Origin: JANQJA01 sp040880285
Lineage (GTDB): Bacteria; Pseudomonadota; Gammaproteobacteria; Pseudomonadales; Azotimanducaceae
DNA length: 64,000 nt
Reading direction: 5' to 3'
Assembly: GCA_040880285.1 (NCBI GenBank)
Contig: JBBDIT010000077.1
Coordinates: 1 to 64,000 of the forward strand
Of this stretch, positions 36,105 through 45,453 are shown one piece after another. Both the position numbers and the translations under genes were made by a program. The stretch's first letter is position 1; every line of letters begins with the position of its first letter. Under the pieces are notes generated by a model. The model was given only the letters and a program-made list of their open reading frames with translations. It made no database searches and was not told where the DNA came from.

Positions 36105-37340
36105 TTAAGAGTAGCGTGCTTCGGTGACCGCGTCGGTATCACCGGCTTTGACTTCATTGACACTGGCGGCGAGATCCTCAAGATAGGTCGCCGTCACCTG
36201 GGCGTGAAACGGCGATAACATCAGGTGTAACGCTTTCGGCTCGGTGGTGAGACTGGTAAACCAGCCGCGCTTGTACATTTTCTTGTAAACCGCAAACACA
36301 TCCACATCCGGATGTGAGAAGGCGACGATACCAAGCTGCGGTGTGCCCAGCACTTCAAACCCCAGTGCCTTGACACCCGCTTCCACAGATTCGCGCGCGT
36401 CGGTGACCAATTTGTGTTTGGCGCGATAGCCCTCAACGCCAAGATAGTTCATCACCGCCCAGGCAGCGGAGATCGCACCCCCTGGCCTGGTACCTGCCAA
36501 CGTCGGCGTGATCATCCGACCGCCGGGCCAATTGTCGCAGTCAAAAATCATATGTTGATGCAGCGTTTGCGAGCGGAACAGGACCGTCGATGCCCCTTTG
36601 GCACAGTAGCCGTACTTGTGCAGGTCAGCCGAGATCGAATGCACGCCTTCTACCTCAAAATCAAAAGGTGGCACCTTACCGCCGTTCATACGCACAAAGG
36701 GCGCGATGTAGCCACCCACGCAGGCATCCACATGTAGCCAGGCGTGTTTTTCCTGTGCCAGTTTGCCCAGTTCCTCGATGGGATCAATTAAGCCATAGGG
36801 AAAGTTGGGCGCAGAGCCGACGATCATAATCGTCTTGTCATCCATGGCCCGCGCCATGGCGGCGACGTCAGCGAGCAGATCATCACGCAGTGGGATGCGC
36901 CGGATCTCGAGGCTCATCATGATAGATGCCTTGTCGAACGCCGGGTGTGCTGACCAGGGCACGACAATGTTGAGTTGTCCCGACGCGCCCTTGCTGATGG
37001 CATAGTCGCGTGCGGCCTTGACCGCCATGGTGATGGAATCCGTGCCGCCGGAAGTAATATTGCCGATCGCGCCGTCCGGTGCATGCAACAGGTAAAGCCC
37101 CATACCCACCACTTCATCTTCCATTTGCTTGAGACTGGGGAAGGCAAGGGGACCGAGACCGTTCTCTGACATGTACAGGGTGTAGGCTTCCTTTTGAACC
37201 TGGGCCACGTCCTCACCGGCATTGAATACATAAACTGCCGTCTTGCCATCGCGCCATTTAGCATCACCGGCACCTCGAGCAATCATCTCATCCTGCAGCT
37301 CTGGCCAGGGACGTCCTGAATCGGGCATAACTTTGATCAT
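36105..37340 (-). CDS. PLP-dependent decarboxylase, sphingosine-1-phosphate-lyase-like
   Basis: A 411-residue group II PLP enzyme. The Schiff-base Lys242 is in SADLHKYGYCAKG, Asp205 (HVDACVGG) pairs with the pyridine nitrogen, and TSGGTDSI (96-103) binds the phosphate. The HKYGY segment and the CAKGAS after it match sphingosine-1-phosphate lyases, which split phosphorylated long-chain bases into phosphoethanolamine and an aldehyde. The N-terminal membrane helix of the eukaryotic enzyme is absent. Tyrosine or aspartate decarboxylase cannot be excluded. The upstream phosphatase and downstream aldo/keto reductase fit an amino-alcohol phosphate pathway. Confidence 0.85.
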   Translation of the reverse strand: MIKVMPDSGRPWPELQDEMIARGAGDAKWRDGKTAVYVFNAGEDVAQVQKEAYTLYMSENGLGPLAFPSLKQMEDEVVGMGLYLLHAPDGAIGNITSGGTDSITMAVKAARDYAISKGASGQLNIVVPWSAHPAFDKASIMMSLEIRRIPLRDDLLADVAAMARAMDDKTIMIVGSAPNFPYGLIDPIEELGKLAQEKHAWLHVDACVGGYIAPFVRMNGGKVPPFDFEVEGVHSISADLHKYGYCAKGASTVLFRSQTLHQHMIFDCDNWPGGRMITPTLAGTRPGGAISAAWAVMNYLGVEGYRAKHKLVTDARESVEAGVKALGFEVLGTPQLGIVAFSHPDVDVFAVYKKMYKRGWFTSLTTEPKALHLMLSPFHAQVTATYLEDLAASVNEVKAGDTDAVTEARYS

Positions 37341-37399
37341 GATGGTTCACTCCGTTTGATGCCTTGATGATACCGGGTCAGGTACAGAATCAAAAATCT

Positions 37400-38446
37400 T
37401 CACTGGGGTATGACGCAGGGCTCGGCAGGCGCGCCCTCAAGGCAGGCACGGGCAACGCTGAAACCGTGTTCGGTGACACCGAAAGTGGAGAGCAACTCGC
37501 CGCTGGTTTCGACAAATGTGACTTTCGCATGGGTCGGTGACAGGTCGATGGCGGCAAACCCAAGGCGCTGGATCGAAAGTTTGAGGACATCCGTTGAACC
37601 TGGTACCAGTTCCCGGGGCGAGGCGCCACCACCACCAGCGATGACATAGACGGGTTCTTCCGGCGACTCAATCAATTGCAGGCTGTGGGAGTGACCACTG
37701 ACGTAGAAGTGCACCTGGTATGCCAGCAAGGTCGGTAATAGCGCTTGCAATAAACTGTCGTCATCATGGTACTTGCGTGAGTAGGACCTGACATTGCGGT
37801 GGCCAACCACAATGCGCCAATGCGCTGCATCGGCATCGGCAAACGTCTGTTCCAGCAGTTCAANNNNNNNNNNNNNNNNNNNNNNNNNNNNNNNNNNNNN
37901 NNNNNNNNNNNNNNNNNNNNNNNNNNNNNNNNNNNNNNNNNNNNNNNNNNNNNNNNNNNNNNNCGCCGCACCATAGTCATAGGCATAAAACTTTGCCGGC
38001 ATGTGCCAGCGACCTGTGCCGGCACCGGCAAACGTATAGTCCACCTGGGCGTCGGGTGAGAGGCCATAGTCGTGATTACCCAGGGCACCATAAAATCGGG
38101 CTTGCATCAGGCACGGCGTGTCGTACATGGCTTCGAACCGGGTTTGCCACTTGGGGTCGTCAATGCCGGTGACGCCGTCGGAATAAAAATTATCGCCCAC
38201 GGTCTGCACAATGACTTCTGCGCTGGCAGCACGACAGTGAGACTCGAGCATTGCGGCGACACGTCGCTGGCGATAATTGCCTTCACCCTGGTCACCGAAT
38301 ACGAAAACCTGCAGTCGGGCCGCATCTCTTATCGGCGGAGTGTAGGCACTCCTATCCTTGACGGGTAACACGAACATCGTAGCGACCAGTAGTCCCAGGC
38401 CCAAAAGAAATATTGCGATGCCCTGGAACATTTTTGACTTCTGCAT
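37400..38446 (-). CDS. purple-acid-phosphatase-like metallophosphoesterase (contains gap)
   Basis: About 348 residues as drawn, including 34 unknown ones from 100 N. An N-terminal hydrophobic helix (about 9-27) anchors or exports it. The dinuclear metal site is visible: GDQGEG, GDNFYSDG, GNHDYG, VVGHRNV and GHSHSLQ, in the order of tartrate-resistant acid phosphatase (ACP5). The frame is preserved across the gap, but the gap length is nominal, so the true length may differ. First gene of the three-gene set with the decarboxylase and reductase. Confidence 0.85.
   Translation of the reverse strand: MQKSKMFQGIAIFLLGLGLLVATMFVLPVKDRSAYTPPIRDAARLQVFVFGDQGEGNYRQRRVAAMLESHCRAASAEVIVQTVGDNFYSDGVTGIDDPKWQTRFEAMYDTPCLMQARFYGALGNHDYGLSPDAQVDYTFAGAGTGRWHMPAKFYAYDYGAAXXXXXXXXXXXXXXXXXXXXXXXXXXXXXXXXXXELLEQTFADADAAHWRIVVGHRNVRSYSRKYHDDDSLLQALLPTLLAYQVHFYVSGHSHSLQLIESPEEPVYVIAGGGGASPRELVPGSTDVLKLSIQRLGFAAIDLSPTHAKVTFVETSGELLSTFGVTEHGFSVARACLEGAPAEPCVIPQ
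37864..37963. other. assembly gap (100 N) inside the phosphatase gene
   Basis: Exactly 100 N. The flanks do not repeat each other, so some sequence is probably missing between the metal motifs GNHDYG and VVGHRNV. Homologues should show the expected spacing. Confidence 0.9.
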
Positions 38447-38583
38447 GATTACTGCGGCTTACCTGAATGGCCTGGCACTATTGTAATTGACTGCGCCAGG
38501 TGTGCCGACCCCATTGCGCGCTGCCGCACAGAACATTACCGAAATACAGGTTAACTTTTCATCAATCGCCATGAGGAAGCACC

Positions 38584-38727
38584 ATGAACCTGACCCTTAG
38601 CTTAACTCCACTCGTTTCACTGATTGCCGGTATCCTGATACTGTTCGTGCCCAAGCTGCTCAACTATATCGTTGCAGGCTACCTGATCGTTATCGGCTTG
38701 ATTGGACTATTCAACCTGTCAATCTGA
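38584..38727 (+). CDS. DUF3096 mini membrane protein
   Basis: A 47-residue protein beginning MNLTLSLTPLVSLIAGILIL and containing LLNYIVAGYLIVIGLIGL, which is the DUF3096 pattern of two short hydrophobic helices with PKLLNYIVA in the turn. GAGGAAG lies 4 bases before ATG 38584. The gene is a single cistron between two minus-strand genes. Function unknown. Confidence 0.75.
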   Translation: MNLTLSLTPLVSLIAGILILFVPKLLNYIVAGYLIVIGLIGLFNLSI

Positions 38728-38781
38728 TGCTGTTGTCGAAATGGCGACAAGGGCCGATTGTAATGGGCCCGGGCCTCGTCC

Positions 38782-41700
38782 CTAGTTGATCACGCCGAGG
38801 GGGAAGTCCTGGCCCCTTGCATAACTATTGGGGTACTGGGCCTGGCCGCGGTGCTTTTCGGTCAGATACGGAACCTCGTCATTAATAAATGCCTCGAGTT
38901 CCTTGACTGTGATCTTGCCGTCCTTGCGGCCACCATCAGCGCTACCGGCAAGCCCTTGCAGCAGGGCATAGGTAAAAACGCCGTGACCCAATGACGCAAA
39001 CTCGGTGGCGTACTGTTCCGTGCCTGTGGATGCCAGCACGACCAGGCCCGCGCTACGCGCAAGTTGTAAAATCGCCTTTTGTTCGGCGGCACCGCGCATG
39101 GCAAACATCTGGACCGCGCCGCCGCTCTGGCAGGCGTCCAGTACGATCATCTGTTTGCGCGCCTGGATGTTGCGAGTCAGCTCTGTCATTTCCGTTGCCG
39201 AAATTCCGCCGACTTCAAGACCAGGATTGTCGCCATATAAACGGACGACTTCGCTCAATGCCATATAAAAATCGGCGCGCTTGCCGTCTTCGGGTTCACT
39301 CATGACACCATGGCCGGCGTAGAAAAAGAGAAACGCGTCCTCGGGGCCGGCTTGTGCGGCAATGGCATCGAATGCGGCCATCATATTGGATCGGGTTGCA
39401 TCCTGGTCGTAGATTGCGGTGACCTTGATGTTGTTAAAAATCCCCTGGCTCCGATTCCGGATGGTATCGACGAATGCTTCGGCATCGGGCCTGCCATAGT
39501 TCAAATTAAGTGATGCGTTTTTGTACTCATTGACACCGACCGCCAATACAAACAGGTCCGATGTTGCTTGCCTGCCGTCATAATTGATCAAAAGGTTCGC
39601 CGATTTGGACTCGATGCGTTGGCCGGTACTGAACGCGGTCAGTCGAAAAGCGTTTTCCCCGGGCAACAGGTTCACCTGGAACGCGCGAGTCAGTAACTGA
39701 TTGTCGTCTGTATGATCGCTTGTAATGGTAATGCCACGACTGCCGCCCTCGATCAGCTTGCCATTGTGGTAGAGCCGAATTTCATCAATGCCGCCACCAC
39801 GATCGACGATCTCGGCGGTCAACGTGACACTGGGCTTGCTGCTCTGGCTGGTGTTTGCTGGCGACGTAAACTTAACTTGCGGTGGTAGCTTAAAATCTTC
39901 ACGGATATTGGCGGTGGCAAGGCCGCTATCCTCTGCGTCATCGGTAACCCGGGTACCCATGGCCGCACTGACAACGGCAGGCCGGTAATAGGTTTCAAAG
40001 AAATTATCGATTGGCAGGGTTTCACCGGCAAACCTGATGTTCAGGTAACTGGATGCGCCATTACTGGCAGTATAGTAGCCATCCGGCGTCACTGTAGCCC
40101 ACTGCCCATCTTCAAACGCATAAGAAGTCGCCAACAACTCACCGCTAGTCGCGTCGTAAGTCTCGAGTTCACCGTTACCGCCGGTAGTATAGATCCGCGT
40201 ACTGTCCGGGGAATAAACTGCGATTCCGGTGGAGCCACCGAACTTCCGGAGCGTTTCACCGCTCTTGATGTCGATCAACCGCTTGAAATAGGTCGCGGTA
40301 AAGCCCTCGAGGTAGCCGAATTCATGGGTTACCAGGGTCTTGCCGTCTGGAGATGCCGTCACGTGATGTGAGAGGATAGCGGCATTGATCTCAAGGTTGA
40401 GACGCTCATTACCCTGCTCGTCCAGTAGGACACCGCCGGCGTAGAACCCGCCGCCTGGCAGAAAGCGCGGTGCACCATAGATTGCGCCCCGCGTGTCGTT
40501 CTTGCTGATCACCTGCTGTTTCACGCCGGAGACAAGGTCGTAGACGACAAGTTCGTTGTGCGCCTGCCAGTTCCCGTTCATCAGCTGCTGGAACGCGGTA
40601 GCAACCAGCAGCGACTTGCCATCGGCAGAAATATCGAACCCGGCAACCGTGCCGCCTTCAATCCTAATTCGGTGCGAGTACTGGCCGGTGGCTACATTCC
40701 AGAACTGGATGGTGGATTCGACCTCGGATCGGGGGGCCGTGACATTGGCGGGGTTCAGGGGCGTGGCGGCGAATTGCCTGCCGTCCGGCGTGAACTGGTA
40801 GTAGCCGCCCAACAATTGGAGTTGCGTTAGATTTGGCGTTTCAGCGTCGATGGTTGCGGCAGTCTCAGTATCCAGCAGCATCAAGGTGCCGTCTTCCGAT
40901 TGGGTCAGGATATGCCTGCCATTGGGCGCGGTCGCGAATGCGTTGACCCGATGCCATTTGGGATCACGGTAAATCTTGTCCACCGATTTCTCCCGCGCGC
41001 CGGTGCGCAGATCCCATAACTGATTGCCGACCAATGCGCGTTTGCCCCCTGTGAAAACAAATACCCGGCCGAGCGGTGCCATGATTGCCCCGGTGTATCG
41101 TTTGGCAACTTCACCGGTATCGATAACGCGCCTTTCCGTACGGTAAGCGCTCTTGTACCTTGCAATCATCGAAGCCAGCACCTGGTCGTCCGGCGTGAAC
41201 ACGAAATCCTTCAGGATTTCACCGAACTGGACGGATTGAAAGTCGTCCGGGTCAACGCGATACACGTTGACTGCCTTATGGTTGCCGATGCCAACTTGAA
41301 ACGAGACAAAGCGGCTGTCCCGCGATAGCGAGACTTGTTGATGTGTACTCCTGCCGAATTCCGGTTCACTGGCGGTCAAGGAAAGCAGCTCGTCGGTAAG
41401 CGGATTCCAGGTGGGATATTCGTACTGGTACTGGATACTGTATTTTTGCGTATTGTAGAACTCGGCGATGGCCACACTGGCATCATGGGACAGCCATACG
41501 TCCTCCAGGCCACGCGTCTTTTTGAGCGTTGTTTCCTTGCGCCTTCCCTGATTGATCCCGTCGCCGGTCTCGAGGTCAAACAATTCGTAGCGCCGATTGT
41601 CACTGACTGCCAGGGCTTTGGTACCATCGCCGCTCAGTGCCACCCGGTCGACTCGGCGCAGCTTTTTGCTATGGGGCCGGGATGCCTGCCACGTCGAAAG

Positions 41701-42312
41701 ATCGACCGCGTACAGCCCGTCCAGCAACTCCTCCTTGAACGCCACCAGATACAATGTCTTGTTGTCCGGTGAATACGACAGCTGCGTCACCGTGCCGTTA
41801 ACAGAGACCTCGCCGATGACCTGGCCTGCCTCGATATCAAAGATAACGATCTTGCCACCGGTATCGAGCGCGCTGAATCGACCGTCGTGACTGATGGTGT
41901 TGGCTAGTGCCAACCCGTTCTTCGGTATCACAACCTGATCGCCATAGCGCTGGCCGGTTGCCACGTCAGCGACCGAAATCCGATGATGGCCGGGGTCAGA
42001 TTCAACCGAAGATTGTCGGCACAACAAACGCGTATTGTCGAGCGCAAGCGTGATGTCATTGCAGGTTGGGTGATAATCATCATCGCCCGTAAACGCAATT
42101 CTCTGGATGCGCTCACCGGATTCATAATCCCAGATCATGACCGAGTTCGAAGCCGCGGTTAACACCAACTTGCCATCATCAGAAATGGCGACCTTCTCAA
42201 CAATACTGTTGGGTCCGACGCCGACGAAAATTTCGACAGCAGATTGCTCTTCCGCCTGTGCCGCTGACGCAAGCGTGAGCAGGCTGCTAAGGAGTATTCG
42301 AATGCTAATCAT
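38782..42312 (-). CDS. secreted beta-propeller protein with C-terminal caspase-like (C14) domain
   Basis: A 1176-residue exported protein. The signal peptide ends at ASAAQA (about residue 20). Residues 30-760 contain repeated blade-like units (for example ISDDGKLVLTAASNSVMIWDYESGERI, shortened here to its key pattern SxDGKxLxxA...WD), as in WD40 or quinoprotein propellers. About 780-905 form a beta-sandwich. Residues 919-1176 are a caspase-like protease with the catalytic His1001 (YAGHG) and Cys1061 (DACQSGG), so it should be active. The start is ATG 42312; GTG 42345 is possible. Similar proteins cleave after Arg or Lys; the acidic residue by the pocket is not assignable. Confidence 0.87.
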   Translation of the reverse strand: MISIRILLSSLLTLASAAQAEEQSAVEIFVGVGPNSIVEKVAISDDGKLVLTAASNSVMIWDYESGERIQRIAFTGDDDYHPTCNDITLALDNTRLLCRQSSVESDPGHHRISVADVATGQRYGDQVVIPKNGLALANTISHDGRFSALDTGGKIVIFDIEAGQVIGEVSVNGTVTQLSYSPDNKTLYLVAFKEELLDGLYAVDLSTWQASRPHSKKLRRVDRVALSGDGTKALAVSDNRRYELFDLETGDGINQGRRKETTLKKTRGLEDVWLSHDASVAIAEFYNTQKYSIQYQYEYPTWNPLTDELLSLTASEPEFGRSTHQQVSLSRDSRFVSFQVGIGNHKAVNVYRVDPDDFQSVQFGEILKDFVFTPDDQVLASMIARYKSAYRTERRVIDTGEVAKRYTGAIMAPLGRVFVFTGGKRALVGNQLWDLRTGAREKSVDKIYRDPKWHRVNAFATAPNGRHILTQSEDGTLMLLDTETAATIDAETPNLTQLQLLGGYYQFTPDGRQFAATPLNPANVTAPRSEVESTIQFWNVATGQYSHRIRIEGGTVAGFDISADGKSLLVATAFQQLMNGNWQAHNELVVYDLVSGVKQQVISKNDTRGAIYGAPRFLPGGGFYAGGVLLDEQGNERLNLEINAAILSHHVTASPDGKTLVTHEFGYLEGFTATYFKRLIDIKSGETLRKFGGSTGIAVYSPDSTRIYTTGGNGELETYDATSGELLATSYAFEDGQWATVTPDGYYTASNGASSYLNIRFAGETLPIDNFFETYYRPAVVSAAMGTRVTDDAEDSGLATANIREDFKLPPQVKFTSPANTSQSSKPSVTLTAEIVDRGGGIDEIRLYHNGKLIEGGSRGITITSDHTDDNQLLTRAFQVNLLPGENAFRLTAFSTGQRIESKSANLLINYDGRQATSDLFVLAVGVNEYKNASLNLNYGRPDAEAFVDTIRNRSQGIFNNIKVTAIYDQDATRSNMMAAFDAIAAQAGPEDAFLFFYAGHGVMSEPEDGKRADFYMALSEVVRLYGDNPGLEVGGISATEMTELTRNIQARKQMIVLDACQSGGAVQMFAMRGAAEQKAILQLARSAGLVVLASTGTEQYATEFASLGHGVFTYALLQGLAGSADGGRKDGKITVKELEAFINDEVPYLTEKHRGQAQYPNSYARGQDFPLGVIN

Positions 42313-42637
42313 GGATAAACTCAGTGATTTGTTTTCAGTTCGCACTCAATCATGCGCCGGGACGGTCGATGTCCGCGCGGTGATTGCAGTGACCAGGGTA
42401 AAACGCTAAAGCTGATCCAGGTTCGTGGATGCAGGATTATTGGTATTGATGGTTTAGCGAGGATGTACCGCGATGAATAATAACCATGCCGCCTGATGGA
42501 GTCCAGCCTCGCGGGCGAACAGGTGCGTAATTCCGAGAGTCGGTCTGGTACCAGGTAGTAACGAGGCTGCTTTCAGCCAGCGAATGATTTTGCGCGGAGC
42601 TGCATCTCACGAGGTTACTTGTAGCGATTAGTAACCC
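42313..42637. promoter_or_regulatory. intergenic region with inverted repeat at the start of the transferase gene
   Basis: About 325 bp between divergent genes. GGTTACT (42613-42619) and AGTAACC (42630-42636) form a perfect 7 bp inverted repeat with a 10 bp spacer that ends one base before ATG 42638, where a ribosome site would be expected. It may be an operator or an RNA hairpin controlling translation. No other gene is seen in the region. Confidence 0.4.
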
Positions 42638-44641
42638 ATGGAATTGAATATCCCGGAAGGAAATTCGGTTGGCACAACTGGTGGAGCGTCAATAAGAAGC
42701 GGCGCGCGCGTGGCGGGACTCCTCGGCATGGTGCTGGCGCCAATCGGGTTCTCAGTGTTATTTCTTTCCTGCACACGCCTTGCCTACATGCTGTGGCATT
42801 ACGAGCGTGTGGCTGCAACCGGCCAGGCCGGTTTCATTTTGCTGCAGGGGCTGCGCTTCGACCTGGTGTTGATGGCATTGCTGATGATTGTGCCTGTGTC
42901 CCTGGCGCCGCTTTTTTTGACTCATACCAGGCTGTTTCGGGTCTGGCGGCCAATGATGCTCGGCTATGCCACCTTTTGCTTTGTCTTTATCTGCTTCATG
43001 GAGCTGGCGACGCCTTCATTTATCAATGAATACGATTCACGGCCCAATTACCTGTTTATAGAGTATCTGCAACATTATCGTGAAGTGGGCGCGACCTTGC
43101 TGCTGGCGTATCCACAGCAACTGTTGGCAGGGGGCCTCTTTGTGCCGATGCTGGGGTGGCTGCACCTGCAGGCACACAAACGCTTATTGGTGTGGCATCG
43201 GCCTTTGCACTGGGCAACTGCCCTGCTGTTGGTACCTTTGCTATTTTCTGGTCTCCTCATGGCGGCGCGGTCGACGCTGGACCATCGCCCGGTAAATCCG
43301 GCGACGGTTGCCGTCACAAGTGACCACCTCGTGAACGAATTACCGCTCAGTTCTGCCTATACGCTTTTGTATGCAATTTACCAATCCCGCTATGATGAAG
43401 CCGGTGGTCGCCCTTATGGCGATTTACCAGCAGAGAAAGTTATCGAAGTCGTCAGGCGCGAGTCACATATCAGCCCCATGCGATTCGTCTCAACCCGGTA
43501 TCCTACCTGGCACCGGCAACAAAGCACCCGGGAACAAAAAAAACCGCTCAACCTGGTCATCATTCTCGAAGAGAGCCTGGGTGCCGAATTTGTGGGTAAG
43601 CTGGGTGGCTTGCCCTTGACGCCGAATATTGATCGACTGGCGGAAGAGGGTATCTGGTTTGATCAACTATATGCCACAGGGACGCGCTCAGTGCGTGGTA
43701 TCGAAGCGGTAACTACCGGCTTTCTGCCAACGCCTTCAGTCAGTATCGTCAAACAGAGCAAGGCCCAGCACGGCTTTTTCACACTCGCCGGCTATCTCAA
43801 GCAATATGGCTATGAGACCGGCTTTGTCTATGGTGGCGAGTCCCACTTTGACAACATGCGCGGATTCTTCATGGGCAACGGTTTTGACTATGTCATTGAC
43901 CAGGCGGACTACGAGGATGCTGTATTCACCGGCAGCTGGGGTGTATCGGATGAAGACCTGCTGAACAAGGCGGATGCACAATTTCGTTCCCGCGCCGATG
44001 ACCAGCCATTCTTCGCGTTGGTGTTTACGTCTTCCAATCACTCACCGTTTGAGTATCCGGAAAAACGAATTGAGCAATATGATGCTGAAGTGCACACCGT
44101 TAACAATGCAGTGAAGTATGCCGACTATGCGCTCGGGAAATTCTTCGAAACGGCGAAACTTTCCCCTTATTGGCACAATACAGTGTTTGTCGTGATCGCC
44201 GATCACAATTCGAGAGTGTATGGTGACTCACTGGTACCGATTCATCGGTTTCGCATTCCCGGCCTGATACTTGGCGGAACAATCGAGCCTGACGTTATAG
44301 AGGTTCAGGCCAGTCAAATTGATATCCCGCCAACCTTGCTATCTCTTCTGGGGATTTCCGGCGTGCATCCGATGATCGGCCGGGACTTGACTGTGCCTGC
44401 AAACCGGTTCGGGCCGGGCCGGTCCATTATGCAATTCTATGACACCCAGGCCTATCGGGAAGGTGATGACGTGGTCGTGCTGCGTACTGATATGCCGCCA
44501 TTGTTCATGACCTATAAGGACAACGTGCTGATCGAGGCCCAGCAGGCGAAACAGTCGCTGTTGGAAAAGGCGCTGGCCCATTCGTTGTTTGCCCAGTTGG
44601 CTTACCGCGACCGACTGTATCCTCAACAGATCGCGCAATAA
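42638..44641 (+). CDS. LTA-synthase-family phosphoglycerol transferase (sulfatase fold)
   Basis: A 667-residue inner-membrane enzyme. About five membrane helices (28-210) precede an extracytoplasmic alkaline-phosphatase-fold domain. The metal Glu311 or Glu312 is in VIILEES, the nucleophile Thr at 347-349 in YATGTRSVRG, and later IADHN. Members move phosphoglycerol or phosphoethanolamine onto periplasmic glucans or envelope glycans (OpgB or LtaS type). The ATG at 42638 has no ribosome site; an in-frame ATG at 42728 lies inside the first helix and is unlikely. The synthesis operon starts 220 bp downstream, so a link is possible but unproven. Confidence 0.85.
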   Translation: MELNIPEGNSVGTTGGASIRSGARVAGLLGMVLAPIGFSVLFLSCTRLAYMLWHYERVAATGQAGFILLQGLRFDLVLMALLMIVPVSLAPLFLTHTRLFRVWRPMMLGYATFCFVFICFMELATPSFINEYDSRPNYLFIEYLQHYREVGATLLLAYPQQLLAGGLFVPMLGWLHLQAHKRLLVWHRPLHWATALLLVPLLFSGLLMAARSTLDHRPVNPATVAVTSDHLVNELPLSSAYTLLYAIYQSRYDEAGGRPYGDLPAEKVIEVVRRESHISPMRFVSTRYPTWHRQQSTREQKKPLNLVIILEESLGAEFVGKLGGLPLTPNIDRLAEEGIWFDQLYATGTRSVRGIEAVTTGFLPTPSVSIVKQSKAQHGFFTLAGYLKQYGYETGFVYGGESHFDNMRGFFMGNGFDYVIDQADYEDAVFTGSWGVSDEDLLNKADAQFRSRADDQPFFALVFTSSNHSPFEYPEKRIEQYDAEVHTVNNAVKYADYALGKFFETAKLSPYWHNTVFVVIADHNSRVYGDSLVPIHRFRIPGLILGGTIEPDVIEVQASQIDIPPTLLSLLGISGVHPMIGRDLTVPANRFGPGRSIMQFYDTQAYREGDDVVVLRTDMPPLFMTYKDNVLIEAQQAKQSLLEKALAHSLFAQLAYRDRLYPQQIAQ

Positions 44642-44862
44642 CAAAAATCATAAAACCCGGATAGGCGGCACCATCTACAACACAATACTGCGTTTTCTTC
44701 CCCGTCGGCCTGGTCGCTGAGGCGAAATTTGCTGCCGGTGGCCAGGCGCCAGGGCAATCCTGCGCCAGGCGAATCAATTGTTAGTGTACCGGCGAATGAT
44801 TTTGCCGGGATCGGCATCCAACGTTGCACCGATCACCTGTAGAAGTAGAAGTTGCTGTAGCC

Positions 44863-45453
44863 ATGGCTGATTCCCTGTTTCGCATTGCCGCTCCCGGTAC
44901 GTCTGACCATATCCTGGCGCAAAATCTGGTGGCTGAGGAGTATCGGCGCCACTTCGGCAGCGCGGTGTCACACCCGCTGGCCTATAGCCTGAACCTGCAT
45001 CAGGATGATGAGCTGGTGGGCTGTATGGGCTTTTCACCGGCTCTCGATGACACGCTGTTCCTTGAGCAATATCTGGACGAGCCGATTGAATCAATGATCG
45101 CGGCCACCATGCGCGGCGGTGCGGCGGTGTTTCGTGAGGAGATCGTGGAAATTGGCTCGTTTGCGGTGAGGCGGCGTCAATATGCCTTGCCGCTGATGAT
45201 CGAAATGGCGCAGGCAATGCTGGCGCGGGGATTTACCACCGCTGTTTGTACGGCCACCGGACCCGTGGCCGGTTGCCTCGGCAAGCTGGGCATTGCACAT
45301 GTAAGACTCGCCAGGGCCGATGCGAGCCGTATTCCTGATGCGAATCAATGGGGTAGTTATTACGCTCTTGACCCGGTGGTGCTGGGCGGCGATATCGCCG
45401 CCGGTGTGCAATCCATCAAGGGCCATTACGATGCCTGTACGGGGGCAGGATGA
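44863..45453 (+). CDS. thermostable hemolysin family protein (GNAT-like)
   Basis: A 196-residue protein of the PF12261 family named after a Vibrio hemolysin. Recognisable parts are ALDDTLFLEQYLDEPIE and VEIGSFAVRRRQYALPLMIEMA, followed by ARGFTTAVCTATGPVAGCLGKLG. The pattern (strand with E-I-G-x-F-A-V, then helix, then a strand-rich acceptor region) resembles the GNAT/acyl-homoserine-lactone synthase fold, so an acyltransferase role is likelier than pore formation. It has no signal peptide. The ATG at 44863 is preferred over TTG at 44824. It is the first of five genes; its stop overlaps the ligase start (ATGA). Confidence 0.82.
   Translation: MADSLFRIAAPGTSDHILAQNLVAEEYRRHFGSAVSHPLAYSLNLHQDDELVGCMGFSPALDDTLFLEQYLDEPIESMIAATMRGGAAVFREEIVEIGSFAVRRRQYALPLMIEMAQAMLARGFTTAVCTATGPVAGCLGKLGIAHVRLARADASRIPDANQWGSYYALDPVVLGGDIAAGVQSIKGHYDACTGAG

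Noticed and set aside
44642..44862. A short minus-strand frame between the transferase and hemolysin genes (44623-44829)
   Set aside because: No homology seen, and it runs into both neighbours' coding strands; best treated as the operon promoter region.
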